A stretch of 64,000 bases of DNA, from positions 2,728,001 to 2,792,000 of the forward strand of contig CAWAJM010000001.1 in the NCBI GenBank assembly GCA_963782445.1, written 5' to 3'. The translations under genes were made by a program, and so were the position numbers. Shown here piece by piece: positions 27,316-35,665 of the stretch; the stretch's first letter is position 1; the number at the start of each line of letters is the position of its first letter. The stretch is from ZC4RG20 sp963782445 (GTDB lineage Bacteria; Pseudomonadota; Gammaproteobacteria; Steroidobacterales; Rariloculaceae). Under the pieces are notes generated by a model, which worked only from the letters and a program-made list of their open reading frames with translations, had not been told where the DNA came from and ran no database searches.

Positions 27316-27756
27316 ATGCAGCATGCCGTGCTGAGCGCCTTCGTCGCGGCCATCGTCGCCGCGATCGTCAGCGTCGTCTCGTTTCGAATCGCGGCGCCCG
27401 GTGCCGCCCCCGAAAACACCGACATCGACGCCCTCGCAACGCGGCTCGCAAGCCACAAGCTGCTCGTCGAGAAGTTCACGCCGCCGGTACTGACCTACTC
27501 GTCGGCGCCCAGCGAGGACGGTTGGATCGACGGCGCGCGCGGCGCCGGGGCCGATCACAGGTCGCTGGCCCCGGCATCGAACTCGGTCTGCTTCCTGACG
27601 AAGGTCGAAATCAAGGGCATTCAGTCGCCGCAGGACTCGAACCGATGCAGCATCGACATCGACGATTTCACGGGGTACTGGCAGCTTTCGGCAGCCGTCG
27701 ACGAGGGCGGCAAGTCTCAGGTGCGTTGCAACGCACGGTGCCTGATCTGGAAGTGA
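27316..27756 (+). CDS. Membrane-anchored protein of unknown function
   Basis: A 146-residue protein with one N-terminal membrane helix (AFVAAIVAAIVSVVSFRIAA) and an exported remainder. The C-terminal part reads SVCFLTKVEIKGI, RCSIDIDDFTGYWQLSAAV and VRCNARCLIWK. This spacing of Cys, FLTK, a central W-L pair and a final CxxxC resembles a domain I recall at the ends of some phage-tail and pilus-tip proteins, but I cannot confirm it. The four Cys could form two disulfides. GGAAGGGAGG precedes ATG 27316. It lies 50 bp before the DUF6152 gene on the same strand. Confidence 0.65.
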   Translation: MQHAVLSAFVAAIVAAIVSVVSFRIAAPGAAPENTDIDALATRLASHKLLVEKFTPPVLTYSSAPSEDGWIDGARGAGADHRSLAPASNSVCFLTKVEIKGIQSPQDSNRCSIDIDDFTGYWQLSAAVDEGGKSQVRCNARCLIWK

Positions 27757-27806
27757 GCGCGCGCCGAGGCGAGCTTGCGCGGCATCCGAGCACAGGGGGA
27801 GAAACC

Positions 27807-28424
27807 ATGAGCGTTGGCGGCATTGGACGCGGGGCGAGGCAGTTCGCTGCAGTATGTGCGGCGGTCATTGTCGTTGGCGTTATCGCGGGCGCGCCGCCTC
27901 GGGCGCACGCGCATCACAACAGCGAGGCCGAATACGGCGCGTTCGCCTCGGGGACGGTATACGTGGAAGGCAGGATCGTCGCGATCCGCTGGTCGAATCC
28001 GCACATCGGCATCGATATCGTGACGACGGGCGGCGAGCTCCCGGCCGGCCGGCATTGGCGGCTCGAGAGCCATCCGACGCGGATCATGGAGCAGTACGGT
28101 TTCAAGCAAGCGGATTTCGCGATCGGCGACCGCGTGAAGCTCTTCGCCTGGAAAAACGTCAGGAATCAGCCGCTCATGTGGCCGCGCGCGATTCAGGTCA
28201 ACGACGGTCCCATGCGCTCGAACCTGAGATTCAGGGACATGATCGACATTGCGAACGGCACGTTCGCGTCCGAGCACATTCAGCCGGCCGCGAACCTCAA
28301 CGGCTCCGCGCCGGAGCGCGCGGGCGCGGAGACCGTCAAGAAGCTCAGGGCCATGGGCCTCATCGACGAAAGAGGGCTCATGATCTGGCCCCCGCCCCAC
28401 GGCAGCCCAGCCCAGAAGCCGTGA
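27807..28424 (+). CDS. DUF6152 family secreted protein
   Basis: A 205-residue protein. The signal peptide ends RAHA and is followed by HHNSEAEYGAFASGTVYVEG; RWSNPHIGIDIVTTGG carries the Asn-Pro-His motif. The end of the protein is Pro-rich. GGGGGAG lies before ATG 27807. This copy is the most divergent (HHNS rather than HHSF) but keeps both presumed metal-binding elements. It is downstream of the membrane-anchored unknown and upstream of asd, with which it shares only direction. Confidence 0.82.
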   Translation: MSVGGIGRGARQFAAVCAAVIVVGVIAGAPPRAHAHHNSEAEYGAFASGTVYVEGRIVAIRWSNPHIGIDIVTTGGELPAGRHWRLESHPTRIMEQYGFKQADFAIGDRVKLFAWKNVRNQPLMWPRAIQVNDGPMRSNLRFRDMIDIANGTFASEHIQPAANLNGSAPERAGAETVKKLRAMGLIDERGLMIWPPPHGSPAQKP

Positions 28425-28517
28425 CGGCCGGTCCGGCGCCCGCCTCGGGCGGCCGTTGAACAAACCGCGGCCACCGCCTACGCTGTCGGCTTTCGAGACG
28501 CTAATAAGGAATCAGCG

Positions 28518-29546
28518 GTGCGAGTCGGAGTCGTAGGCGCCACGGGCAGAGTGGGCACGGAGCTGCTCAGGATCCTGCAGGAGCGCGAGTTTCCCGTCAC
28601 GGAACTGCGTGCGTATGCATCCCCGCGGTCGGAAGGCCGCAAGCTGGCCTTCGGCGACCGCGAAGTCGCGTGCCAAGTGCTGCGCGAGGGCTGCTTCGAG
28701 GGCCTCGACCTCGTCATCGTCAACGTCGACGAGCCCATTTCGCTCGAGTGGTCGCCGAAGGCCGCGGCCGCCGGCGCCAAGGTCATCGACAAGTCGTCGG
28801 CCTTCCGCATGGACCCTTCGGTGCCGCTCGTCGTCGCCGAGGTCAACCCGGAAGACATGCGCCACATGCCGAAGGGCATCGCTGCGTGCCCCAACTGCAC
28901 GACGATGATCCCGATTACGGCGCTCGGGCCTCTGCATCGCGCGGCCCGCATCGAGCGCATGGTCGTCGCGACGTATCAGTCGGTCTCCGGCGCCGGCCAG
29001 CCCGGCGTCGAGGAGCTCGACCGGCAGTGGAAGGCGCTCGCGGGGCATGCGGCCGAGCTTGCGCGCGCGGGCACGCTCGAAGCACCGCCCGTCAAGGGCG
29101 AAGTCTGGGCCAAGCCCATCGCGGGCAACGTGATCCCGCTCGCGGGCTCCGTGCGCGAAGCCGGCTACACGTCCGAGGAGTGGAAGATGGTGCGGGAGTC
29201 GCGCAAGATCCTGCACGACCCGGATATCCGCTGCACCGTCACCTGTGTGCGCGTACCCGTGTTCGTCGGTCACGCCGTGAGCGTCAACGTGCGGTTCCAT
29301 CGCGCCGTGAGCCGCGCCGAGGCCGTCGAGCTGCTGCGCGACGCGCCGGGCGTGCGGCTCGTCGAAGACGGCAACGGCTACCCGACGCCGCAGGAGGCGG
29401 CCGGCATCGATCCCGTGCTCGTCGGCCGCATCCGCGAGGACCCTTCGGAGCCCGGCAGCCTCGATCTTTGGATTACGGGCGACAACCTGCGCAAGGGCGC
29501 GGCGCTGAACGGCGTGCAGATGGCCGAAGTGCTGCTTCGGCAGTAG
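28518..29546 (+). CDS. asd: Aspartate-semialdehyde dehydrogenase
   Basis: A 342-residue cytoplasmic enzyme that makes aspartate semialdehyde from aspartyl phosphate with NADPH. This is the branch step to lysine, diaminopimelate, threonine and methionine. It shows the nucleotide loop GVVGATGRVGTELL, the catalytic Cys in CPNCTTM, the SGAGQPGVEEL region and the substrate-binding R/H block HDPDIRCTVTCVRVPVFVGH. Length is normal. The start is GTG 28518, with AAGGAA upstream; no ATG competes. The NagD-like gene follows after 12 bp. Confidence 0.95.
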   Translation: MRVGVVGATGRVGTELLRILQEREFPVTELRAYASPRSEGRKLAFGDREVACQVLREGCFEGLDLVIVNVDEPISLEWSPKAAAAGAKVIDKSSAFRMDPSVPLVVAEVNPEDMRHMPKGIAACPNCTTMIPITALGPLHRAARIERMVVATYQSVSGAGQPGVEELDRQWKALAGHAAELARAGTLEAPPVKGEVWAKPIAGNVIPLAGSVREAGYTSEEWKMVRESRKILHDPDIRCTVTCVRVPVFVGHAVSVNVRFHRAVSRAEAVELLRDAPGVRLVEDGNGYPTPQEAAGIDPVLVGRIREDPSEPGSLDLWITGDNLRKGAALNGVQMAEVLLRQ

Positions 29547-29558
29547 CACGGCTGCGGC

Positions 29559-30341
29559 ATGACCGACTCCAAGCCCGTCGCGAGCTACCTCATGGACATG
29601 GACGGCGTGATCGTGCGCGAGCGCGAACTCGTGCCCGGCGCCGACCGCTTCATCGCCCGGCTGCGCGAGGCCCGCAGGAAGTTTTTGGTCCTGACCAACA
29701 ACTCCCGGCACACGCCGCGCGACCTCGCGGCCAACCTGCGCCGCCTCGGTCTCGACGTGACGGACGCGGACATTTGGACCTCCGCGCTCGCCACGGCCCG
29801 CTTCCTGAGCGATCAGCGCCCGGAAGGGTCCGCGTTCGTCATCGGCGAGAGCGGCCTCACGACCGCCCTCTACGAGGCCGGCTACACGCAAAGCGAGCAT
29901 AGCCCGGACTACGTCGTCTTGGGCGAGACGCGCACCTATAGCTTCGAGCGCATCACGCAGGGAATCCGCCTCATCAGCGGCGGCGCCCGGTTCATTGCCA
30001 CGAACCCGGACGACACGAGCCCGTCGCCCGAGGGGCCGCTGCCGGCGACGGGCGCCGTCGCCGCCATGATCTCGCGGGCCTGCGGCGTCAAGCCCTACTA
30101 CGTCGGCAAACCAAACCCGCTCATGATGCGCTCGGCGCTGCGCAGCATCGACGCGCATTCGGAGTCGACGGTCATGATCGGCGACCGCATGGAGACGGAC
30201 ATCATCTCCGGGATCGAGGCCGGCATGCGCACCGTGCTCGTCCTCACGGGCATCACCCACCGCGCCCTCGCCGAGACGTTCCCCTACCGCCCCACGCGCA
30301 TCGTGGACTCGATCGCCGACCTCGTCGAGGACATCGTCTAG
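29559..30341 (+). CDS. HAD-IIA family phosphatase (NagD-like)
   Basis: A 260-residue cytoplasmic HAD hydrolase of the NagD type. Motif I is LMDMDGVIV, motif II LTNNSRHTPRD, the Lys of motif III lies in VGKPNPLMM, and motif IV is MIGDRMETDI. The cap between motifs II and III is type C2B. These enzymes dephosphorylate nucleotides or sugar phosphates. It follows asd by 12 bp and is likely cotranscribed. Its stop TAG lies in the left arm of a 12-bp hairpin shared with the convergent MFS gene. Confidence 0.9.
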   Translation: MTDSKPVASYLMDMDGVIVRERELVPGADRFIARLREARRKFLVLTNNSRHTPRDLAANLRRLGLDVTDADIWTSALATARFLSDQRPEGSAFVIGESGLTTALYEAGYTQSEHSPDYVVLGETRTYSFERITQGIRLISGGARFIATNPDDTSPSPEGPLPATGAVAAMISRACGVKPYYVGKPNPLMMRSALRSIDAHSESTVMIGDRMETDIISGIEAGMRTVLVLTGITHRALAETFPYRPTRIVDSIADLVEDIV

Positions 30342-30364
30342 CGGCCGTCACAGGCCGCTAGACG
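30335..30364. terminator. Bidirectional hairpin between convergent genes
   Basis: A perfect 12-bp stem (CGTCTAGCGGCC and its complement) with a 6-base loop GTCACA. It contains the TAG stop codons of both flanking genes. No T-run follows on either side, so intrinsic termination is not certain. The sequence between the two CTAG sites resembles a shortened IS630 terminal repeat. Confidence 0.55.
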
Positions 30365-31626
30365 CGTTGGCGCGCGGTTTCCGGCACGAAGAACCCGATC
30401 AGCCCGGCCGAGCCGATGCAAAGGCCCGCGGAAACGAGAAACGGCAGCTCGAAGTTATACCTAACGAGCCAGCCCGCCAGCAGGGGGCCTACCGCAATAC
30501 CCATCGTGAAGCCCATCGTCGCGATCGCCGTCTGGCGGCCTTCGCGGCCGCTGTGGGCGAGGTCCGCGGCCAGCGCAAAAGTCGGCGCAGCCAAGGCCGC
30601 GGCCGCAATGCCCTGCATGACCCGCCAACCGATCAGCGCATAGACGGAACCGGCCGTCGCGAGCAGCGCCGTGGCCGGCGCGAGCACGACGAGCCCGGCG
30701 ATCACGAGCGGCTTGCGCCCCACGCGGTCCGAAAGCCTGCCTAACGGGATCTGCAGCAGCAGCCGGCAGACCATGAGCGCCGTGAACGACAAGCCGAATC
30801 CAACGGCCGTCTCGTTCGTGCGTGCATTGATCTGCTTCTCGAGCGGCACGAGCTCCGAAAAGGCGATAGCCATGGCCAGCGTCGCACTCGCAAGCGCAAG
30901 GATGCCGGGCCGAAACATGCCTCGCTCGAACAGCTCGAACCTGCCTTCGGTCCGCCGCCGCGGCGGTTCGCGTACCCACACGGCGACGGCGACGAGGCCG
31001 AGGAGCACGCAGCCGGCCCCCGTCGAGAAGGTCACGGTGAAACCGTAGTGGTCGACGAGAAAGCCGCCGAGCAGTGGGCCGATCGAAAAGCCGACCATGC
31101 GCAACGTCGTGAAGATTCCCATTGAGCCGCCTCGACTCTCGCGGCGCGTGCCGAGCGTCAGCAACGCCATGGAAGCCGGGACGGTCAAGCCGACCCCGAG
31201 GCCCTGACCGAAGCGCAGCCACAGCAGATCGAAGTAGCGGCTCGCCCAGACGAAGCCGATCGTTGCCGCAACGTCGATGCCGAGCCCGATCAGGATCAGG
31301 AGCTTGCGGCGCTGCAGCCAGTCTCCGAGCGCACCGCCGAAGGGCTGGAGTATCGAGGTCAGAAATCCGTAGACCGCGATCAGCAGACCGACGAGCATCG
31401 GCTCGTGCAGCGAGAGCAGCGGATGCGGCAGCGCCGATACGTACAACGGGATGACGACAAACAGCAGGCTGTTGCCGAGCGAGTCGCCGAGACGCGCGAG
31501 CGACAGCGCCCAGACCATACGGTTCGCGCCGAGGCGCCTCAAGAAGGACGCGCGTCGCTCCGCGCCGCCGCGCTCGCGCGCCGCCCGGCCTGCGTCGTCG
31601 CTCTCGATACTCCTTCCGTGGCCCAT
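30358..31626 (-). CDS. MFS transporter
   Basis: A 422-residue inner-membrane protein with twelve predicted helices. Family motifs are seen after helix 2 (GGALGDWLQRRKLL) and at the equivalent place in the second half (LGRLSDRVGRKPLV), the latter an exact GxLxDRxGRKP form. About 35 N-terminal residues are hydrophilic and Arg-rich. There is no clear ribosome-binding site at ATG 31626, and the true start may be nearer the first helix (MVWALSLARLGDS). The substrate is unknown; drug or sugar-phosphate efflux types are possible. Confidence 0.88.
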   Translation of the reverse strand: MGHGRSIESDDAGRAARERGGAERRASFLRRLGANRMVWALSLARLGDSLGNSLLFVVIPLYVSALPHPLLSLHEPMLVGLLIAVYGFLTSILQPFGGALGDWLQRRKLLILIGLGIDVAATIGFVWASRYFDLLWLRFGQGLGVGLTVPASMALLTLGTRRESRGGSMGIFTTLRMVGFSIGPLLGGFLVDHYGFTVTFSTGAGCVLLGLVAVAVWVREPPRRRTEGRFELFERGMFRPGILALASATLAMAIAFSELVPLEKQINARTNETAVGFGLSFTALMVCRLLLQIPLGRLSDRVGRKPLVIAGLVVLAPATALLATAGSVYALIGWRVMQGIAAAALAAPTFALAADLAHSGREGRQTAIATMGFTMGIAVGPLLAGWLVRYNFELPFLVSAGLCIGSAGLIGFFVPETARQRV

Positions 31627-31687
31627 GCAGCCGACAGCGTCTGCAAGCTTCGTGCCTCGCGAAAAACGGCGCGCCGTGCGCGGCGCA

Positions 31688-32509
31688 TCAGTCGGCGTGC
31701 CGGCGTCGCCACCAGCGCCGCAGCACCCGGTTCCACCACATGACGGCGCCCGTCACGAACATCGCGGCCGGGGCCAGGCCGAAGACGGCCCACACGGCTT
31801 TGGTCGCCTGATCGCAAACGCCCGGGCCCGCGCAAGGGATGCCGATGCCGTTGATGCGGCCGAAGTGCAGATAGGCGAGCCAGTAGAGCGCGCTGTCGAC
31901 GAAGCGCCGGCCGGCGTTCTCCGTCGTCATGGGCTGAATGCGATCGGCGGCGGCCTGGAACGACGCGGGGAAGCACAGATAGAGCCCGCTCAGCGCAAAG
32001 ATCAGCACGAAGCCGAAGCTCCAAAAGCCGACCGCGCTGTGCAGGTCCCACATGAACCGTTTCCAGCCCACGCCGCGGCGCAGCGTCAGGCTCCGCCGCC
32101 AGCGCGCGATGCCGGGCCACCAGATGACCGCCCCGCTCAGCGCCGCGAGCAGGACGGCGAAAGCTCCGAGGCCGTTGACTTTGCGCCCGACTTCGCCGCC
32201 GAGCAGATTGTCGTGCAGATCGATGAGCTTCGAGACGAGCCGCCGCCCGAGCGGCGAACCGCCCGGCGCGACCGTAACGGCCCCCGGCTCGCTCGATTCG
32301 ACGGCTTCGGCCGTCGCCGCTGCATAGAGCTCGTTGCGGTAAACGAGCACGCTGCCAGTGAGGCTGATGAAAAAAATGTAGAGGCCGAGGCCGATGCCGC
32401 TCCACAAGTGCACCTGAAAGACGGCCCTGCGCAGCCAGACCTTCTGCGGCTGCCGCAGCCAGGCGCTCCAGGAGCCCGCCCGGCGGCCTTCACGGACCGC
32501 GCGCGTCAC
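31688..32509 (-). CDS. PepSY-associated membrane protein
   Basis: A 273-residue membrane protein of the PepSY-associated TM helix family (PiuB-like). Four helices are visible, with conserved histidines at HLWSGIGLGLYIFF, LIDLHDNLLGG, FMWDLHSAVGFWSFGF and YLHFGRINGIGIP. Members are often tied to iron uptake or ferric reduction. The start is GTG 32509, which overlaps the TGA of the upstream methyltransferase gene (GTGA), so the two are coupled. The end is basic (RRWWRRRHAD). Confidence 0.8.
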   Translation of the reverse strand: MTRAVREGRRAGSWSAWLRQPQKVWLRRAVFQVHLWSGIGLGLYIFFISLTGSVLVYRNELYAAATAEAVESSEPGAVTVAPGGSPLGRRLVSKLIDLHDNLLGGEVGRKVNGLGAFAVLLAALSGAVIWWPGIARWRRSLTLRRGVGWKRFMWDLHSAVGFWSFGFVLIFALSGLYLCFPASFQAAADRIQPMTTENAGRRFVDSALYWLAYLHFGRINGIGIPCAGPGVCDQATKAVWAVFGLAPAAMFVTGAVMWWNRVLRRWWRRRHAD

Positions 32510-33114
32510 TCCGCGACTTTGTGCAACCTGTACACGAACGCCGGCGGCACATTGATGGGCGAGATACCCACGAGCTCGGCGCCGAGATCCAGCGACTCGA
32601 GCAACCGGCGGCCGATCGGCGGACGGCCCGCGTAAGTGAACTGATGAAAACTCCCGCGCGGCTTCAACAGCTCGAAGGCCCCGGACAGAATCTGCCGCTT
32701 CGTGTCTCGATCGAACCACAACATCGGCAGACCGCTGACCACGAAATCGACGCTGCCCGTCAAGGGACGCAGACTTTCCGCCACAGACCTTGCGTCGATT
32801 CGCAGCAGGTTGGCCGACGGGAACCGCTGCCGCAGCAGCTCGGCAAAGTCCGGTTGCCGCTCGACAAGGTAGAGATCTTCGGGATGCACGCCGCGGGCGA
32901 GGATCGCTTCCGTCAGCGTGCCCGTGCCGGCGCCGAGCTCGACGACGCGTGCGCCCGGGGCGAGCCCGCGGGTCATGAGTTTCGCGAGCCACTTGCCGCT
33001 CGGCAGGACCGAAGCGACGTGAAAGGGATCTTGCAGCCAGCCCCTGAAGAACAAGGCCCGATGAGTCGCCGGCGCGCCAGAGGCCGACTGCCGCTTCGGT
33101 TCAACCTCCGCCAC
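32506..33114 (-). CDS. Class I SAM-dependent methyltransferase (phospholipid N-methyltransferase-like)
   Basis: A 202-residue protein. After a short basic N-terminus comes FFRGWLQDPFHVASVLPSGK, the membrane-interface motif of PmtA-type phospholipid methyltransferases, then the SAM-binding loop VVELGAGTGTLTEAIL, the acidic ribose-binding position (LYLVERQPDF) and VSGLPMLWF. So phosphatidylethanolamine methylation is a fair guess but not proven. GTG 33114 is preferred because GGGGGAG lies seven bases upstream; ATG 33147 has no such site. A broken phosphatidylserine decarboxylase gene, which would make phosphatidylethanolamine, lies immediately upstream on the opposite strand. Confidence 0.82.
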   Translation of the reverse strand: MAEVEPKRQSASGAPATHRALFFRGWLQDPFHVASVLPSGKWLAKLMTRGLAPGARVVELGAGTGTLTEAILARGVHPEDLYLVERQPDFAELLRQRFPSANLLRIDARSVAESLRPLTGSVDFVVSGLPMLWFDRDTKRQILSGAFELLKPRGSFHQFTYAGRPPIGRRLLESLDLGAELVGISPINVPPAFVYRLHKVAE

Positions 33115-33192
33115 TTCGCGCTCCCCCGATATTGGCGCGCAGAGCATAGCCCAAGGCGCCGCATGAATGCCAACCCGTCCAGCGCCGAGCGC

Positions 33193-33583
33193 TGCCATTT
33201 CGATGGGGAAAGTTTCTGCTCACGAATCGCATCCCGAGACGCTGGGCGACGCTGTTCATGGCGCGCTTCAGCCGCATCGAGCAGTCGGCCGTGCGGACCG
33301 TCTCGTTCTGGCTCTGGCGGCTCTTCGGCGGCGATTTCGAGCTGCACGAAGCGCACGGCACACGGTTCGCGAGCCTGCACGACTGCTTCACGCGCGCCCT
33401 CAAGCACGGCGCCCGCCCATCGCAGTGGACCCGGCCGTCGCCGTGTGCCCCTGCGACGGCATCCTCGGCGCCCACAGGCCGATCCATGGTACCGATGTCC
33501 CGACCTGCTCGGCGATGCGGATCTCGTCGAGAAGTATCGCGACGGTCGCGCGCCTCGAGCCGCTCGTGTGTATCAAGGGCTGA
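33193..33583 (+). pseudogene. psd: Phosphatidylserine decarboxylase remnant, several frameshifts
   Basis: Pieces of the N-terminal half of phosphatidylserine decarboxylase appear in all three forward frames. KFLLTNRIPRRWATLFMARF through SLHDCFTRALKHGARP is in one, VDPAVAVCPCDGILGAHRPI in a second, PDLLGDADLVEKYRDGR in a third, and VARLEPLVCIKG ends in the second again. The catalytic C-terminal part with the self-cleaving LGST motif is missing. The order of pieces follows the normal protein. The gene is thus inactivated by at least three indels and a 3' truncation. It is divergent from the methyltransferase and convergent with the antiporter. Confidence 0.8.
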
Positions 33584-33603
33584 GCGCGCCGCTCGCGGCG
33601 GCG

Positions 33604-34872
33604 CTAGTCCGAATACTTGGCCGAGCGCGGCGCACGCTCGGGGTTGGCGCGCCAATAGGCCGTGCGCCTGCGGTCCGCCCAGGCCATGAGCGGCGTCGAG
33701 CTCACGCCGTGGATGAGAATCGAGCCCGAGATGGCCCAGCCGACGACGGCCGCGATACGCGTAGCGTCGGCGAAGCGCGCGGTCGACAGCGCATGCAACA
33801 GGTAGAAGATCGTGCTGATCCCGCGAATGCCGAAGAATGCGGTCAGCGCGCGCGAGACGCGCGGGTGCGGTGAGGCGGTGAGGCTGATCCAGCCTGTCAA
33901 AGGACGCACGACGAGGATCAGGAGCAACGCGAGCCCGATGTCACGAGCATGGATGGGTGTCAGCAGACCGAGAGCCAGCGTACCGCCGAAGAACACGAGG
34001 ATCACCATCGTCAACAGGCTCTCAACCTGACCCGCGAACTCGGCGAGCGCTCGATGGAAGCGGTCCCCGGGGCTGCAGCCGCGAAACGTGATCGCCATGA
34101 CGAACACCCCGATGAAGCCGTTGAGCCCGAGCTCCTGCACGGTACCGAAGCACAGAAACGTAAGGGCGAGCACGGCAAGCCCGTCGCCCGTGCTCGACAT
34201 GCTTCCCGTCGGCAGATGAAAGGCGAGCCAGCCGAACACGCGGCCCAGAATCCAGCCGACGGCGCCGCCGCCCACGATCGTCGCGAGCATATCCACGCCG
34301 GCCCAGCGGCCGGCGAACTGCGTAAACGTCGCCGACGTGAGCAGAATCGCTAGCGTCACGAGCGGACCCGCAAGGCCGTCGTTGAACCCGGCCTCGGCCG
34401 TGAGCCCGAAACGAATCTCCCCCTCCTCCCCGGTGCCCGGCGGCCCAACGCCGACGGAGGACGCCAGCACGGGGTCGGTCGGCGCGAGCGTGGCCGCGAG
34501 CAGCAGCGCACCGGGCCAGGCGAAGCCGCCGAAATAGTGCGCGAGCAGCATCATCGAGACGATAGTCAGCGGCATCGCGACACCGAGCAGCCGCCAGGCC
34601 GTCTGCCAGCCGCGCAGGCTGAACGGGCGGTCGATCTTGAGTCCGGCGCCCATGAGCGCGATGACGACGACGATTTCGGTCACGCGGGCCGCCAGCGACA
34701 TCGGCGGCAAGCGCCCCGGCGGAATCGGGGTCAGCGTGAACACGACGTAGCCGAGCGCGATGCAGACGATTGGCAGCGAGAGCGGCAGCCGCTTGAGCAG
34801 CAGCGGCAGCCACACGACGAGCAGGGCCACGCCGCCGAGGCCGAGAATGACTAAGTAGTACTGTTCGAACAT
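33604..34872 (-). CDS. Cation/proton antiporter (CPA1, NhaP-like)
   Basis: A 422-residue inner-membrane exchanger with about twelve helices. The helix that carries the ion-binding site reads EAGFNDGLAGPLV, with the Asn-Asp pair of electroneutral CPA1 exchangers, and APTDPVLASSVGV is the paired unwound helix. The C-terminus is a short hydrophilic tail with no RCK or TrkA domain. It exports Na+ or K+ for H+; which ion cannot be told. A weak GGAA lies before ATG 34872. Confidence 0.9.
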   Translation of the reverse strand: MFEQYYLVILGLGGVALLVVWLPLLLKRLPLSLPIVCIALGYVVFTLTPIPPGRLPPMSLAARVTEIVVVIALMGAGLKIDRPFSLRGWQTAWRLLGVAMPLTIVSMMLLAHYFGGFAWPGALLLAATLAPTDPVLASSVGVGPPGTGEEGEIRFGLTAEAGFNDGLAGPLVTLAILLTSATFTQFAGRWAGVDMLATIVGGGAVGWILGRVFGWLAFHLPTGSMSSTGDGLAVLALTFLCFGTVQELGLNGFIGVFVMAITFRGCSPGDRFHRALAEFAGQVESLLTMVILVFFGGTLALGLLTPIHARDIGLALLLILVVRPLTGWISLTASPHPRVSRALTAFFGIRGISTIFYLLHALSTARFADATRIAAVVGWAISGSILIHGVSSTPLMAWADRRRTAYWRANPERAPRSAKYSD

Positions 34873-35021
34873 GCAGTGGATTCCGGGCAGGGCGCGTGGC
34901 GCGCCCCTGCAAGTACCCGGCCAACCCCGCTCAGCCGCGGACGTCGTGCGGCTGCGCTCCGGCGCGCTCTCTTGATGCGGCGCGAGGTGTACGACGGCGA
35001 CTTAGGCGAGCCCGAGGTCGG

Positions 35022-35432
35022 TCAGCGGCCGCGCGCGCCCCGGACGCGGACCACAACGTCCACGCCGGCCGCTTCGGTGCCGGCGGGCAGCGGCGCATCG
35101 ATCTGCAGCGATAGAGCGTTCTCCGGGATGTCGAAGAGCTCGCCGGTCTCGACGTTGTAGAAGTGATGATGCGGGGCGATCGTCGAGTCGTAGAACTGCC
35201 GGGTGGGATCGATCTCGACCGTCTTGACGAGCCCGCGTTCGCATAACAGGTTCAACGTATTGTAGACCGTGGCCTTGGATACCCGCGAGCCCACCTTGCG
35301 CACGGCCGCAATGACCTGCTCGGCGGAAAGGTGCTGTGGCTTCGAGAGGATGACTCCGGCCACGTCGACGCGCTGCGGCGTCGGATAGACGCCCCGCTCG
35401 GTCAGCAGCTCTGAAATCTCGTCCCGGGTCAC
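35022..35432 (-). CDS. Fur-family metalloregulator
   Basis: A 136-residue DNA-binding repressor of the ferric uptake regulator family. It has the winged helix (TPQRVDVAGVI, SKATVYNTLNLLCERGLV) and a metal-binding region APHHHFYNVETGELFDIPE. The C-terminal CxxC zinc site of classical Fur is absent, so it belongs to an Irr-like or peroxide-type branch. The start is GTG 35432, after AAGG. A longer upstream reading adds 51 residues that do not fit the family. Iron or oxidative-stress genes would be expected targets; the nearby PepSY membrane protein gene is a candidate. Confidence 0.88.
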   Translation of the reverse strand: MTRDEISELLTERGVYPTPQRVDVAGVILSKPQHLSAEQVIAAVRKVGSRVSKATVYNTLNLLCERGLVKTVEIDPTRQFYDSTIAPHHHFYNVETGELFDIPENALSLQIDAPLPAGTEAAGVDVVVRVRGARGR

Positions 35433-35665
35433 AAGCCCGCCTTGCAAATCAAGTAGTTGCCAAAGTATACGCGGCGTGGGCCAAATTTCCAGCGCCACGG
35501 CCGCGGTTCGTGACCTGAGACCGCCACGCGCGGCGATTTCTCCCCGCTTGCGCTGATTTACGGCCTCGCCGGCGGGCGCGGGCACCGGCTAGCCTTTCCT
35601 CGACGCGGCGCCGCCGCCCCGATTCCGGGCCCGGCATGGCCGCCGCCGGCGACAGGGAGGTCCGC

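Noticed and set aside
28512..30260. A 582-codon minus-strand frame antisense to asd and the NagD-like gene
   Set aside because: Both genes on the plus strand have complete family motifs; this frame is a shadow.
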